Positions 53,201 to 61,886 are shown, counted from the first letter of the stretch. The stretch is DNA of 64,000 nt from Caulobacter vibrioides (GCF_002310375.3 NZ_CP023315.3:3900001-3964000); one strand, 5' to 3'. Translations and numbers: made by a program. Notes: generated by a model from the letters alone, not told the origin.

Positions 53201-55354
53201 GTAGGTCGCGGTGGCGCCGATGCGCTGGCCGGCGGCGTTGACCGCGATGAGGTCGAGGCTGACGGGCGGATCGCCCTGGCCCGCCTCGCCCTGCTCGACC
53301 TTGACGCCGTAATAGACGGCCTTGGGGCGCACCTTCAGGTCCAGCCCCTCGCGGACCGGACGGCCGCCTGGCTCGAACACCGAGGCGGTGACCGAGGCCA
53401 CCAGCGGCTGAGCGGTGTCGCCCACATCGCCGGTTCCCACCGACAGGATCGCGCGGCCCTCGCCGTCGGTCACCGTCGAGCCGAGGTCGAGATACTTCTC
53501 CTCGAACGGCTTGCCCTGGTCGCCCCACTCAAAGCCCTTGTAGGCTGGGAAGGGGTCGGTGTCGGCGCGCAGGCGGGCCTCGCCTTGCGTCTGCAGGCCC
53601 GCGCCCGGCGCGCCGTAGAGGAAGCGCGCCGAAACATCGACCTTGCGGGTGTCGCCCGCGCCCAGCGGCGTGGCCTCCTGGCCCGTGGCCGTGACGGCCA
53701 GGCGCTGGGGCGCAAAGTCCTCGACTGAGAAGCTCAAGGCGCCCGTCGCGTCTTCGATGCCCTCGACATGCAGCTCGGCCATCCAGCGCCCGCGCGGCGC
53801 CGAGCGCGGCAGGGCGATGTCGGCCAGGGCGACGCCCGCATTGGCCTGGCTGAACGGATAGCGGCGGAACTCGACGCCCGAGGGGCGCTTGACGATGATC
53901 TCGCCCTTGCGGTCGTTGACCGCCTTGGCCATCCGGTCACGGATCATCGCCGTCAGGTGGACCGTCTCACCCGGACGATAGATGCCTCGGTCGGCGTAGA
54001 GATAGCCGTCGATGTCGGCCGCCACGCTGCGACCGTCGACGCCGCCCTCGGTGCGACCGCCCACGCCCTGCTTGGACAGGTCCACCGGCGAGCGGTCCAG
54101 ATCCAGCACGGCCAGATCGCCCTGAGCGCCATAGGCCATGACCATCTTGGCGCGCTCGGCCCCCTGGCCCTTGAGCAACGGGCGCAGGAACCGTACGCGG
54201 CCGTCGGCGTCGCTCTGGGCCTCGGCCAGCGACTCGCCGTCGGCGGCCACCAGGGCCACGCGCACGCCCGACATCGTCTTGGCGCTCTTCAGCGAGCGGA
54301 CGACCACGTCCAGGCTTTCGGAGCCATCATAGGCCAGCATGGCCATGTCGGTGAACACGATCCAGCGGCGGGCCTGGGCGGGGTTGTTGTCGCCGTCCTC
54401 GGCCTCGCGGCCGCCCGAGGCGTCACGCGCCTTGATGACAAAGGCCCCGGCCTTCATGTCCTTGAGCACCGCGCCCAGCGGGAAGACGGTAGTCGCCTTC
54501 TGGCCGGTCGCGCCGCCGGTGACCTGGACCGTGCCCTTCCAGACCTGGCGGCCGTCATCGCCGACGGAATCCTCGCCATAGTCGCCGGCCCAGTCGCCCT
54601 CACCGGTGGGTTCGGGCGCGCTGATCGACTTGCGCACCAGGTTGCGGTCCGGCACGCGCCAGACCTCGATGGCCAGGGCCTGGACGTTGATCGTCTCGAT
54701 GGCGACGCCGTCGGACTCTTCACGCGGCAGGATCACACCGTCGCCGGCGAAGCCGACATAGGGGGGCTTCTCGCCGAAGGTGAAGTCGACGTCGGCGTTG
54801 GCCTCCAGGGTCTCGCCGCCCTTGGCGGGCAGGCCCTTGAGCAGGGTGATGCGATGGTCGGTGAAGCCGACGCCGCCCAGGCACAGCTCGTCGCCCTTCA
54901 CCCGGACCGACGGCTGGCGGCCGATGTCCGGCGAAACCAGCACGAAGTCGGCATAGGCCTTGGACGGATCCAGATCCTGGCTCATGCGGATACAGGCCAG
55001 CGGATCGGGACCGCTGCTGTCGACGCGCGTCTGCCAGACGGCGAAGCCTTCGGGCTTGGGGATGCCGCGACGGGGCGCGTTGGCGCCGCGCGGCTTGCCA
55101 AACAGCGACCAGGCCTCGCCCTTCACCGACTCCGCCCCGGCCGGCTTGCCGCCGCCGAAGAAGTGACCGCCCTTGCCCACGGCGAAACCGCCGCCGAAGC
55201 CGACGACCAACGCCCCGGCCAGGGCCAGGGCGACGGGGCCTTTCAAGGCGTCCGGCCAGCGTTTGGCGACCGCGTCGCGCGCGGCGCCCCAACGAGCCTT
55301 CAGAGCCGCGCGGAAGTCACGGCCACCTTCCGGCGGCGTCTCGTCCGTCGACAT
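50300..55354 (-). CDS. Alpha-2-macroglobulin-family protein (YfhM type)
   Basis: The 1684-residue protein has one N-terminal membrane helix (about 39-60) and a chain of macroglobulin-like beta domains. It carries the thioester motif CTEQ (Cys1219-Gln1222), then an alpha-alpha toroid and a C-terminal receptor-like domain. Bacterial homologues trap proteases in the periplasm and are often encoded beside pbpC, as here, which suggests joint defence and repair of the wall. ATG 55354 has AGGGGA about 6 bases upstream; the ATG at 55360 is too close to it. Confidence 0.93.
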   Translation of the reverse strand: MSTDETPPEGGRDFRAALKARWGAARDAVAKRWPDALKGPVALALAGALVVGFGGGFAVGKGGHFFGGGKPAGAESVKGEAWSLFGKPRGANAPRRGIPKPEGFAVWQTRVDSSGPDPLACIRMSQDLDPSKAYADFVLVSPDIGRQPSVRVKGDELCLGGVGFTDHRITLLKGLPAKGGETLEANADVDFTFGEKPPYVGFAGDGVILPREESDGVAIETINVQALAIEVWRVPDRNLVRKSISAPEPTGEGDWAGDYGEDSVGDDGRQVWKGTVQVTGGATGQKATTVFPLGAVLKDMKAGAFVIKARDASGGREAEDGDNNPAQARRWIVFTDMAMLAYDGSESLDVVVRSLKSAKTMSGVRVALVAADGESLAEAQSDADGRVRFLRPLLKGQGAERAKMVMAYGAQGDLAVLDLDRSPVDLSKQGVGGRTEGGVDGRSVAADIDGYLYADRGIYRPGETVHLTAMIRDRMAKAVNDRKGEIIVKRPSGVEFRRYPFSQANAGVALADIALPRSAPRGRWMAELHVEGIEDATGALSFSVEDFAPQRLAVTATGQEATPLGAGDTRKVDVSARFLYGAPGAGLQTQGEARLRADTDPFPAYKGFEWGDQGKPFEEKYLDLGSTVTDGEGRAILSVGTGDVGDTAQPLVASVTASVFEPGGRPVREGLDLKVRPKAVYYGVKVEQGEAGQGDPPVSLDLIAVNAAGQRIGATATYALVAERWDYDWFQQNGRWQWRRSSRDAIVAKAQVNIGAGQPAKITRRLGWGDYRLEVEGADGAKTVTRFSAGWGAPAREGEAPDVVRVTAGTKTYAQGDTVEITLKPPYAGEAQIAVATDRLIDLKTVSVGENGTTVRLKTSAAWGGGAYVMVSVIQPRDPVASPKPRRALGLVYVPIDPKGRKLTVDLGTPSKIDSKAPVEIPVKVSGMGLGQKARITIAAVDEGILRLTHQESPDPVKWYFGKRALTLNYRDDYGRLLDPNMGAPANVNFGGDEIGGEGLTTTPIKTVALWSGVVETDLDGKAVVKLPAADFNGELRIQAVAWTDTAVGSASKPLTVRQPVVADLNLPRFLAPGDQAYATLELHNVEGKPGAYTAEAFSVGGLKVAFKKVFQLILGQRIAEKIPFLAPDVTGVGKIGFKVSGPGFATQKDYPIQTRLGWGDIVRTTTEPQKPGEAFTPSYPLLAGLAAGDVTMQVSYSPIRGFDPSAIAVALQRYPYGCTEQLVSTAYPLLYAQTFSNDPKLKRTPAALAGAVGKLLDRQTLDGAFGLWRVGDGEADPWLGAYVVDFLLEAKAQGVAVPDAAIDKAVNAMRQVSRPEGWASVAYRMEYPGWWASNEDASKEATERMRRRASAYALYVMAKAGKGDLARLRWWHDVQMKDENQPIAKAYVAAGLARMGDNARARSAMRQAVGSLGYRDEMDWYQSTLRDTAVLTALAAESGMMDVARQMQGRLENSVKDPDALNTQEQAALLHAANALIKASGPISIQATGANPLPPAGGAPRWAVGKLADARFVNTGKGVLWRTVSVRGTPVTAPPATASGLSVGKRLLSMGGAAIDPATIRQGDRIIVLVSGRSMQERSVALVVDDALPAGFEIETTLGADDAQNGPFKFLGELTAADVQESRDDRFIAALDLEGNKPFALAYVARAVTPGSFFLPGAVAKDMYRPAVVARSDASRATIAPGQ

Positions 55355-55433
55355 CGTCATTCCCCTTCGGCTCAGCCCCGGGGGGACTTGAGCCTAAGCG
55401 GCGACGAGGGTCAACGGCGGTCCGATGACGATG

Positions 55434-56261
55434 TCAGGCGTCGAAGGCGACGAGGCCGGTGGCCAGGTCGTAGCAGGCCGACACGACCTTCAAACGTCCC
55501 GCTTCCAGCTTCTCGGCCAGAATGCCGTCAGCCACCTTCAGCCGGCCCGCGACGTCGCGGACGTTCTGGCGGATGGCGGCGTCCTGCAGGTCGGCCGGAT
55601 GCTTCTCCTCGGCCGCCACGACGGCGGGCAGGATGGGCAGCACCATCTCGTGCAGCGCGCCGTGCAGGTGCGCGTGCTTGGTGGCGACGTCGACGGCGGC
55701 GCCGACCGCGCCGCACTTGGTGTGGCCTAGAACCACGATCAACGGAGCGCCCAGGTGCTCGACCGCATAGATGATCGAACCCAGCCCTTCGCGGCTGACG
55801 GTGGAGCCGGCGACCCGGACCACGAACAGTTCCCCGAGATTACAGTTGAACACCAGTTCGGGCGGCACACGGCTGTCGGAGCAGCCGACGATGATCGCGA
55901 ACGGCTTCTGCCCCTTGGACAGATCGTTGATCCGCGCCAGGCTGGGCAGCATCAGATTGGCCCCGCCGCGGGCGAAGATGCCGTTGCCGTGCTTGAGGCG
56001 GCCCATGGCTTCGTCGGGCGAGACCTCCTGCGGCGGCGCATGGGCTTCGGGCGCGTGGGCGGGATCGGGCTCCATCGGCTTGACGGTGGCCATGGCCTTG
56101 TTGAGCGCGGCCTTGTCGCTGGCCTGATGCTTGAGGGCGGTGGCGGTGCGCCGGCCCTTCTTGGTCAGCACGTTGGGCGCATGCCCGTCGCCCTCGGCGA
56201 AGGCCAGAGCGGGCGCGGCCATACCGGCCAGCGCCCCCAAGAGCAGCCGTCTCGAAACCAT
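55434..56261 (-). CDS. Tat-exported beta-carbonic anhydrase
   Basis: The 275-residue protein begins MVSRRLLLGALAG, a twin-arginine signal with probable cleavage at AFA-EG (near residue 22). A charged and proline-rich linker (about 25-80) precedes a full beta-class domain with CSDSRVPP and GHTKCGA zinc sites. It would act in the periplasm. It lies downstream of the Lrp regulator and next to the alpha-2-macroglobulin gene. Confidence 0.93.
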   Translation of the reverse strand: MVSRRLLLGALAGMAAPALAFAEGDGHAPNVLTKKGRRTATALKHQASDKAALNKAMATVKPMEPDPAHAPEAHAPPQEVSPDEAMGRLKHGNGIFARGGANLMLPSLARINDLSKGQKPFAIIVGCSDSRVPPELVFNCNLGELFVVRVAGSTVSREGLGSIIYAVEHLGAPLIVVLGHTKCGAVGAAVDVATKHAHLHGALHEMVLPILPAVVAAEEKHPADLQDAAIRQNVRDVAGRLKVADGILAEKLEAGRLKVVSACYDLATGLVAFDA

Positions 56262-56333
56262 CTCGTCCCCCGACGCGGTTAGAAGTCACCGGGACGATAG
56301 GCGACGACGGCTCAAGACAAGGTTAACCGATCC

Positions 56334-56807
56334 CTACAGCGGCAATTCGACACGTTTGACCACGGTGCGCATGGCGATGCTGGAGCTGACCCGCACGACG
56401 CCGGGGATCCTCGTCAGTTCCTGAGCGTGGACCCGCTCCAGATCATCGACGTCCCGCACCACCAGCCGAAGCAGATAGTCCGAGCCGCCGGTCATGAGGT
56501 AGCACTCGGCCACCTCGCGCACATTGGCGATGGCCTTCTCGAAGGCGCTGAGCGCGCTCTCGGCCTGAGACGACAAGGTCACGGTGACGAACACGCTGAG
56601 CGGCAGGCCCACGGCCCGTTCGTCGATCACGGCGGCGTAGCGGCTGATGACGCCCTGCTCCTCCAGCGCCCGGACGCGACGCAGGCAGGCCGATTCCGAC
56701 AGGCTGACCGCCTCGCCCAGCTCGACATAGCTGGCGCGGCCCCGTCGCTGCAGCGCCGTGAGGAGCTTCCGGTCGAAACTATCCAGTTCTACGGCGGCTT
56801 TCTTCAT
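56334..56807 (-). CDS. Lrp/AsnC-family transcriptional regulator of alanine dehydrogenase
   Basis: The 157-residue regulator has an N-terminal helix-turn-helix (about 10-60, LLTALQRRGRASYVELGEAVSLSESACLRRVRALEEQGVI) and a C-terminal RAM ligand domain. It is divergent from the ald gene with 119 bases between, the standard AldR/BkdR arrangement. It probably senses alanine or another amino acid and activates ald. Confidence 0.92.
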   Translation of the reverse strand: MKKAAVELDSFDRKLLTALQRRGRASYVELGEAVSLSESACLRRVRALEEQGVISRYAAVIDERAVGLPLSVFVTVTLSSQAESALSAFEKAIANVREVAECYLMTGGSDYLLRLVVRDVDDLERVHAQELTRIPGVVRVSSSIAMRTVVKRVELPL

Positions 56808-56823
56808 GTCTGGACCATAACAC

Positions 56824-56836
56824 GCAGGATTCCTGC
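56824..56836. promoter_or_regulatory. Candidate Lrp-family operator in the regulator-ald gap
   Basis: GCAGGA and TCCTGC form a perfect palindrome around one T, within the divergent promoter region. Its place and symmetry suit a dimeric regulator, though the sequence has not been matched to a known site. Confidence 0.45.
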
Positions 56837-56926
56837 ATCAAGGCGCCCATAGGGATCGAAATCACCAAGAAAGTTGCGAAGAAAGAGGCGCATGATCGAC
56901 CTCAAAGCGCTTTTGGAGGAAACATC

Positions 56927-58039
56927 ATGCGCGTTGGCGTCCCTTCCGAGATCAAACCGGGCGAACACCGGGTCGGACTTACTCCCACCGCCGTCCGTGA
57001 ATATGTCGGCCACGGCCATACCGTCATCGTACAGTCGGGCGCGGGCCTCGGCGCCGGCTACGCCGACGACGTCTACGTCAAGGCAGGCGCGAGCATCGTC
57101 GCCGACGCCGACGCGGTATTCACCGGCGCGGACATGATCGTGAAGGTCAAGGAACCGCAGAAGGTCGAGTGGGAAAAGCTCGAGCCGCGCCACATCCTCT
57201 TCACCTACCTGCACCTGGCGCCCGATCCGGCCCAGACCGAAGGCCTGCTCAAGAGCGGCTGCGCGGCCATCGCCTATGAAACCGTGACCGACGCCAAGGG
57301 CGGCCTGCCCCTGCTGGCGCCGATGTCGGAAGTGGCCGGCCGCATCGCCGTGTTCTCGGCGGCCGAGACCCTGCTCAAGCACAATGGCGGCATGGGCCTG
57401 CTGCTCAGCGGCGTGCCCGGCGTGCCGCCGGCGCGCGTGGCCGTGCTGGGCGGCGGCGTGGTCGGCAGCAACGCCGCGCGTATGGCCGCGGGCCTCGGCG
57501 CCGAGGTCGTGGTTCTGGAACGCTCGATCCCGCGCATGCGCGAGCTGGACGATCTTTATCAAGGCCGGATTCTGACCCGCTACTCGACCTTCGGGGCTGT
57601 GGAGGAAGAGATCCTCAAAGCCGACGTCATCATCGGCGCGGTGCTGACCGCCGGCGCCGCCGCGCCCAAGCTGGTGCGTCGCGAGCACCTCAAGCAGATG
57701 AAGCCGGGCTCGGTGCTGGTCGACGTCTCGATCGACCAGGGCGGCTGCTTCGAAACCAGCAAGCCGACCACCCACGCCGAGCCGACCTACACGGTCGACG
57801 GCGTCGTCCACTACTGCGTGGCCAACATGCCGGGCGCGGCGCCGCGCACCTCGTCTGAAGCCCTAGGCAACGCCACCCTGCCCTTCGGCCTGGCCCTGGC
57901 CGACAAGGGCCTGGACGCCCTGAAGGCCAATGTTCACCTGGCCCGGGGTCTCAACGTCCTGAACGGCGAGCTGACCCACCCGGCCGTGGCCGAGGCGCTG
58001 GGCAAGACCTCGATCGATCCTTACGGCGCCTGGAAGTAA
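56927..58039 (+). CDS. ald: Alanine dehydrogenase
   Basis: The 370-residue enzyme oxidatively deaminates L-alanine to pyruvate with NAD+. The N-terminal [20 protein letters not shown] is the family signature, and the Rossmann motif [12 protein letters not shown] lies near residue 172. GGAGG stands about 9 bases before the ATG. A divergent Lrp-type regulator controls it, and a strong terminator follows. Confidence 0.97.
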   Translation: MRVGVPSEIKPGEHRVGLTPTAVREYVGHGHTVIVQSGAGLGAGYADDVYVKAGASIVADADAVFTGADMIVKVKEPQKVEWEKLEPRHILFTYLHLAPDPAQTEGLLKSGCAAIAYETVTDAKGGLPLLAPMSEVAGRIAVFSAAETLLKHNGGMGLLLSGVPGVPPARVAVLGGGVVGSNAARMAAGLGAEVVVLERSIPRMRELDDLYQGRILTRYSTFGAVEEEILKADVIIGAVLTAGAAAPKLVRREHLKQMKPGSVLVDVSIDQGGCFETSKPTTHAEPTYTVDGVVHYCVANMPGAAPRTSSEALGNATLPFGLALADKGLDALKANVHLARGLNVLNGELTHPAVAEALGKTSIDPYGAWK

Positions 58040-58062
58040 GGGCTCCGATCATCGGACAGAAG

Positions 58063-58100
58063 AAGGGCGCCGTGCGAGATCCGCACGGCGCCCTTTGAGT
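58063..58100 (+). terminator. Terminator of ald
   Basis: A perfect 14 bp stem (58063-58076 with 58082-58095), 5-base loop and following TTTGAGTTTTT make a typical intrinsic terminator. Confidence 0.9.
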
Positions 58101-58131
58101 TTTTGGGAGAGGAACTGACGCTTACAAAAAG

Positions 58132-58836
58132 TCAGGCGGCGAAGCGGGCGATGTCCTGGCGGTTCTCGAGGAGATCGAGCACGTCGCGCATGCGGAAATC
58201 GGGATCACCAGGATAGAGCGCGTCATAGACCGACCGCGCGAAGGCCAGGTCGGCCGCGGTCTTGACCCGCCAGTCCAGCCGCGAGCAGTCGCGGGCGGCG
58301 CGTAGATGGGCCTGGCGCCAGCGTTCCGGCTGGTTGCGAATGGCGGCGGTGGGCGAGATGCGCGCGGCCGGGTCGCGCTCCTCGGCGGCGGCCTGACGCA
58401 GGACGCTCGCCTTGATGACCTCGACCTCGAGACCGGCCGGATAGGTGCGTTGGACGCGGTTGGAGGTGTAGTCCGCGCCGCTGGTCAGCGCCATTTGGAC
58501 GGCGTCATCGACCACGCCGGGATCCATGAACGGCGCGTCGCCCTTCAGGCGGACGACGTGGCTGACGGCGCTGATGGCCTCTGCGCATCGCGCAATCCGC
58601 GCCAGGATATCGGCCCCGGCGCCGCGATGGACGGTATGGCCGCGCGCGACAAGGAAGCCGGCAAGGGCGTCATCGGCCTCACCTTGGCTGGTGGCCACAA
58701 TGATCTTGGACAGACGTCGCGCGCCCCGCAGGCGCTCCAGCTGACGTACGATCATCGGTTCGCCCTGCAGCGTGGCCATCGACTTGCCCGGCAGGCGGGA
58801 CGAGCCCATGCGGGCTTGCAGGACGGCGAGGATCAT
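58132..58836 (-). CDS. SpsF/NeuA-like cytidylyltransferase-family protein
   Basis: The 234-residue protein starts AVLQARMGSSRLPGKSM, the nucleotide loop of the SpsF/acylneuraminate cytidylyltransferase group, with RLKGDAPFMDP as the metal site. Such enzymes activate nonulosonic or related sugars for surface or flagellin glycans. The aldo/keto reductase gene upstream on the same strand fits sugar modification. No other glycan genes are here, so the pathway is not resolved. Confidence 0.8.
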   Translation of the reverse strand: MILAVLQARMGSSRLPGKSMATLQGEPMIVRQLERLRGARRLSKIIVATSQGEADDALAGFLVARGHTVHRGAGADILARIARCAEAISAVSHVVRLKGDAPFMDPGVVDDAVQMALTSGADYTSNRVQRTYPAGLEVEVIKASVLRQAAAEERDPAARISPTAAIRNQPERWRQAHLRAARDCSRLDWRVKTAADLAFARSVYDALYPGDPDFRMRDVLDLLENRQDIARFAA

Positions 58837-59003
58837 GACGCGTCTCCGTGGGTTGAAACCAACCTAGGCCAGAAGAATAAAACCCCGATGAATCAGAAAC
58901 TTATGCAAGCTTAACAGGCACGCTTAACGCGCGCTGAACGACGCTGCGCCCAGGCGCGCGCCGTCCCATGCAGCCTATTGTCCAGAGTGATTCTAGGAGG
59001 GTG

Positions 59004-59888
59004 TTAGGCGACCCAACGTCGCGGATCGAGCGCGACCGGATCGTCGATCGCCATGTCGTCCCAGTCGAGGTCCGGCGGCGGGCTCGAGGCGGCCGCCACC
59101 ACCGCCGACAGCTCGGCGGCCGAGTTGACGCCGACCAGAACGGCCGACCCCTCGGGACGCGACAGCGCAAAGCCCAGGGCGGCCTGCAGCGGGTCCGAGC
59201 GGCCCTCGGCGATCATCCGGCGCACGCGCGACAGACGACCCGAAGCGCCCTTGAGCTGGGCGGGCACGCGATCGGGCGGCAGGAACAAAAGACCATTGAG
59301 GAAGATCGAGCGCAGATGCACCTCGATCCCCATGCCGGCGATGCGTTGCAGCGAGCCATCGGCCAGCAGGCGCTGATCGAGCAGCGAGGCCGGGGCCTGA
59401 AGGATGTCGGGCTTGAAGCGCCGGGCCACGCCCACCGGATCGTCCGAGGCGTGGGCCGAGACGCCGACCTTGGCGAACAGACCCTGGTCCTTCAGGCGCT
59501 GCAGACGCTCCCAGAGCGCCGCGCCATGCGGACCGAACAGCTCAGCGGGCGAATGAACGACGATGGCGTCGGCGCGTTCGACGCCGATTCGGCGCAGGGC
59601 GGCGCGGGCCTCGGCCTCGACAAAGTCGGGGCCGCGGTCGGCGCGGGCGGTCGAGATCGTGACGCGGAACGGAACGGGGCGCGGGATGAGGTCGCCCAAC
59701 AGGGTCTCAGCGCGGCCAAACAGACCCGAGGCGTCCAGCACCGACAGTTTGGCGCGGGCGGCGATGTTCAGGATATCGCGCGCTTCGGCTTCGGGCGTGC
59801 GACCGCGCGGCGCGGACGAGCTCCCGCCGTCGAGGCCGAATTGAGCGGCCGCCAGACCCAGTTTTGAGACCGAAATGGACATCGCCAT
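59004..59888 (-). CDS. Aldo/keto reductase-family protein
   Basis: The 294-residue TIM-barrel protein has LGLAAAQFGLDG at the start, the DASGLFGRAETLLG stretch, where the usual catalytic Tyr is replaced by Phe in the GLFG context, and the VHSPAELF strand. The C-terminal NADPH-binding VLVGVNSAAEL is present. The missing tyrosine makes standard carbonyl reduction uncertain. ATG at 59888 or 59882 may be used; the frame extending to 60158 overlaps the divergent gene. It sits 167 bases upstream of the cytidylyltransferase. Confidence 0.78.
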   Translation of the reverse strand: MAMSISVSKLGLAAAQFGLDGGSSSAPRGRTPEAEARDILNIAARAKLSVLDASGLFGRAETLLGDLIPRPVPFRVTISTARADRGPDFVEAEARAALRRIGVERADAIVVHSPAELFGPHGAALWERLQRLKDQGLFAKVGVSAHASDDPVGVARRFKPDILQAPASLLDQRLLADGSLQRIAGMGIEVHLRSIFLNGLLFLPPDRVPAQLKGASGRLSRVRRMIAEGRSDPLQAALGFALSRPEGSAVLVGVNSAAELSAVVAAASSPPPDLDWDDMAIDDPVALDPRRWVA

Positions 59889-59979
59889 CCGTGCGCGAAA
59901 CTCACCAACAGATCGGGAGGCTACGCGCCAAGGTTTGAACATCCGGTTTCTGGAACCTTGCCGAGGGGTTAAAGTCGCG

Positions 59980-60957
59980 ATGATGACGATGATCCATTCT
60001 GACGCCCCGTGGCCGATGCATGGCCTGGCCGAAGACGCCCGCCCGGCCTTGGCCCAGGCGCTTTTGAAAGGTCCTGCGGCCCTGGCGACGATCGTCGCGT
60101 TGGGGGGCGGCGGACCGCGCCCGGTCGGCGCGCAGATGGTGTTCGGCGACGGACTCATCTCGGGTTTCCTGTCCGGCGGCTGTATCGAGGCCGACGTCGA
60201 GGTTCATGCCCGCGCCTGCCTGGAGGACGGGATTGCCCGCCGGCTGGTCTATGGCGAGGGTAGCCCCTGGCCGGACATCCGCCTTCTGTGCGGCGCGCGG
60301 ATCGAAATCCTCGTCGAGCGGATCGCCCCCGACGACATGGCGGCCCGAACCCTTCTGGATCTCGCCGCCGCGCGCCTGCCCGCCTTCTGGGTCAGCGACG
60401 GCGCGCGCCGCCTCTGCGCCGAGGAGCCTCAGGTCCCCTGGGCCGGCGCGTTCGAACGCGCCTATGACCCCGTCCCGCGCCTGGTGGTGATCGGCGGTGA
60501 TCCGACCGCCCTGGCCATCGCCAGTCTCGCGGCGCAGTCGGGCCACGAGACGTTCCTGCTGCGCCCCAAGGGTCCGGCCGCGCCGCCGCCCCTGGCGGGC
60601 GTGGCCTACCACCGCGAACCGCTGGAGGGCGCCCTCGCCGCCATCAGGCTGGACGCCTGGACCTCCGTGGCGGTGTGCGGTCACGACCTGGAGCAGGATC
60701 ATACCGCACTCATGACCGCCCTGCCCTCGCCCGCGCCCTATGTCGGCCTGCTGGGCGCGCGGCGACGCCTGCCTGAGCGGATCGCGCGCCTCCGCGCGGC
60801 GGGTCTTGGCGAGCGCGAACTGGCCAAGCTGCGCGCTCCGATCGGCCTCGATCTCGGCGGCAAGGCGCCGTTCGAGGTGGCGGTCGCGGTGATCGGCGAG
60901 GTGATGGCCGCCCGCCACGGCCAGCCGGCGCTGGCGCGGCGGGTGGTGGAGGCCTGA
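59980..60957 (+). CDS. XdhC/CoxI-family molybdenum cofactor maturation-like protein
   Basis: The 325-residue protein has the XdhC N-terminal segment (ALATIVALGGGGPRPVGAQM, FLSGGCIEADV) and a C-terminal Rossmann domain ending YVGLLGARRRLPERIARL and FEVAVAVIGEVMAAR. Family members deliver sulfurated molybdenum cofactor to xanthine dehydrogenase or related hydroxylases. No molybdoenzyme gene is nearby. Several ATG codons lie close together (59980, 59983, 59989), so the start is approximate. Confidence 0.85.
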   Translation: MMTMIHSDAPWPMHGLAEDARPALAQALLKGPAALATIVALGGGGPRPVGAQMVFGDGLISGFLSGGCIEADVEVHARACLEDGIARRLVYGEGSPWPDIRLLCGARIEILVERIAPDDMAARTLLDLAAARLPAFWVSDGARRLCAEEPQVPWAGAFERAYDPVPRLVVIGGDPTALAIASLAAQSGHETFLLRPKGPAAPPPLAGVAYHREPLEGALAAIRLDAWTSVAVCGHDLEQDHTALMTALPSPAPYVGLLGARRRLPERIARLRAAGLGERELAKLRAPIGLDLGGKAPFEVAVAVIGEVMAARHGQPALARRVVEA

Positions 60958-60990
60958 GGGGCCGCCAACCCTCAAAGGCAAAATCTCAAC

Positions 60991-61109
60991 GTCATCCCGG
61001 AAGCCTCGCAGAGGCTATCCGGGACCCAGGGGCGGCGCGCATTGCGTTTCGTCACCCCTGGGTCCCGGCTCTCCCCCCGGCTTTCGCCGGGGTCCGGCCG
61101 GGATGACAC
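60991..61109. repeat. Intergenic palindromic repeat, family B copy 3 (inverted)
   Basis: GTCATCCCGG (60991) and CCGGGATGAC (ending near 61108) bound nested arms GGGACCCAGGGG and CCCCTGGGTCCC. Its reverse complement aligns with copies 1 and 2, so it is inserted in the opposite direction. It lies between convergent genes. Confidence 0.88.
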
Positions 61110-61130
61110 GTTGTTTTGGATCTTGAGAAA

Positions 61131-61886
61131 TCAGGCCGGAACCGTCTCCGCCGCGAACGCCGCCAGGTCCTCGATCAGGGCGTTGGCCGCCAGGTTGACC
61201 AGCTCGCCGCCCTTCTCGGGCGTCGCCTGGGCCGGGTCGGAGCCCATGCGGCCGTCGGCGTAGCGGGCGCGGAAATCCAGCGCTTCGCGGATCGGCCCCG
61301 TGGGCGCGATCTGGGGCGAATAGGCCGCCGTCTTGATCGTCTCCGGATAGGCCCACTGGGTCACCGCGATCTCGGACGGGGTGGCGTGGCTGCCATGGCC
61401 CGTCGGAAACTGGCGATTGGCCAAGGCGTTGACGCCCGCCAGGTCCCACCAGTTCTTCAGCTTCAGGGCGAAGGGCGCGCGCTGCTGGCGGAAGCTGTAG
61501 TCGGCGTAGATCTCCGAGAACGCCGCCTCGATCGAGGCCACATTGCCGCCGTGGCCGTTCAGGAAATAGATGCGGGTAAAGCCGTGGGCGCTCAGCGACC
61601 GCACCCAGTCGCCGATCGCGGCGATGAAGGTCGAGGGCCGCAGGAAGATGGTGCCCGGAAACGCCAGGTGATGCTGGGCCATGCCGATGTTGAAGGTCGG
61701 CGCCACCAGCACCTTGTCGCCCGCGCGCTTGCTGGCCTCGTGGGCGATGATCTCGGGGCACAGCCAGTCGGTGCCCAGGAGGCCCGTCGGCCCATGCTGC
61801 TCGTTCGACCCGATCGGCACCACCACGCTCGTGCTGGTCTTCAGGCGCGTTTCGATCTCGGACCAGGTGGATAGGGCGAGCAGCAT
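61131..61886 (-). CDS. Creatininase-family amidohydrolase
   Basis: The 251-residue protein shows the creatininase metal-binding residues: Glu in GSNEQHGP, Asp in GTDW and the LNGHGGN loop. The family includes creatinine amidohydrolases and MftE-like peptidases, so the substrate is open. It is convergent with the XdhC-like gene and divergent from acs. Confidence 0.88.
   Translation of the reverse strand: MLLALSTWSEIETRLKTSTSVVVPIGSNEQHGPTGLLGTDWLCPEIIAHEASKRAGDKVLVAPTFNIGMAQHHLAFPGTIFLRPSTFIAAIGDWVRSLSAHGFTRIYFLNGHGGNVASIEAAFSEIYADYSFRQQRAPFALKLKNWWDLAGVNALANRQFPTGHGSHATPSEIAVTQWAYPETIKTAAYSPQIAPTGPIREALDFRARYADGRMGSDPAQATPEKGGELVNLAANALIEDLAAFAAETVPA

Noticed and set aside
58911..58927. TTAA...TTAA pair resembling a CtrA box
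   Set aside because: The spacing is 9 bases rather than the 7 of the CtrA consensus, so binding is not supported.
59952..59976. GGAAC before the XdhC-like gene as a sigma-T promoter
   Set aside because: No CGTT occurs at 16 or 17 bases downstream.
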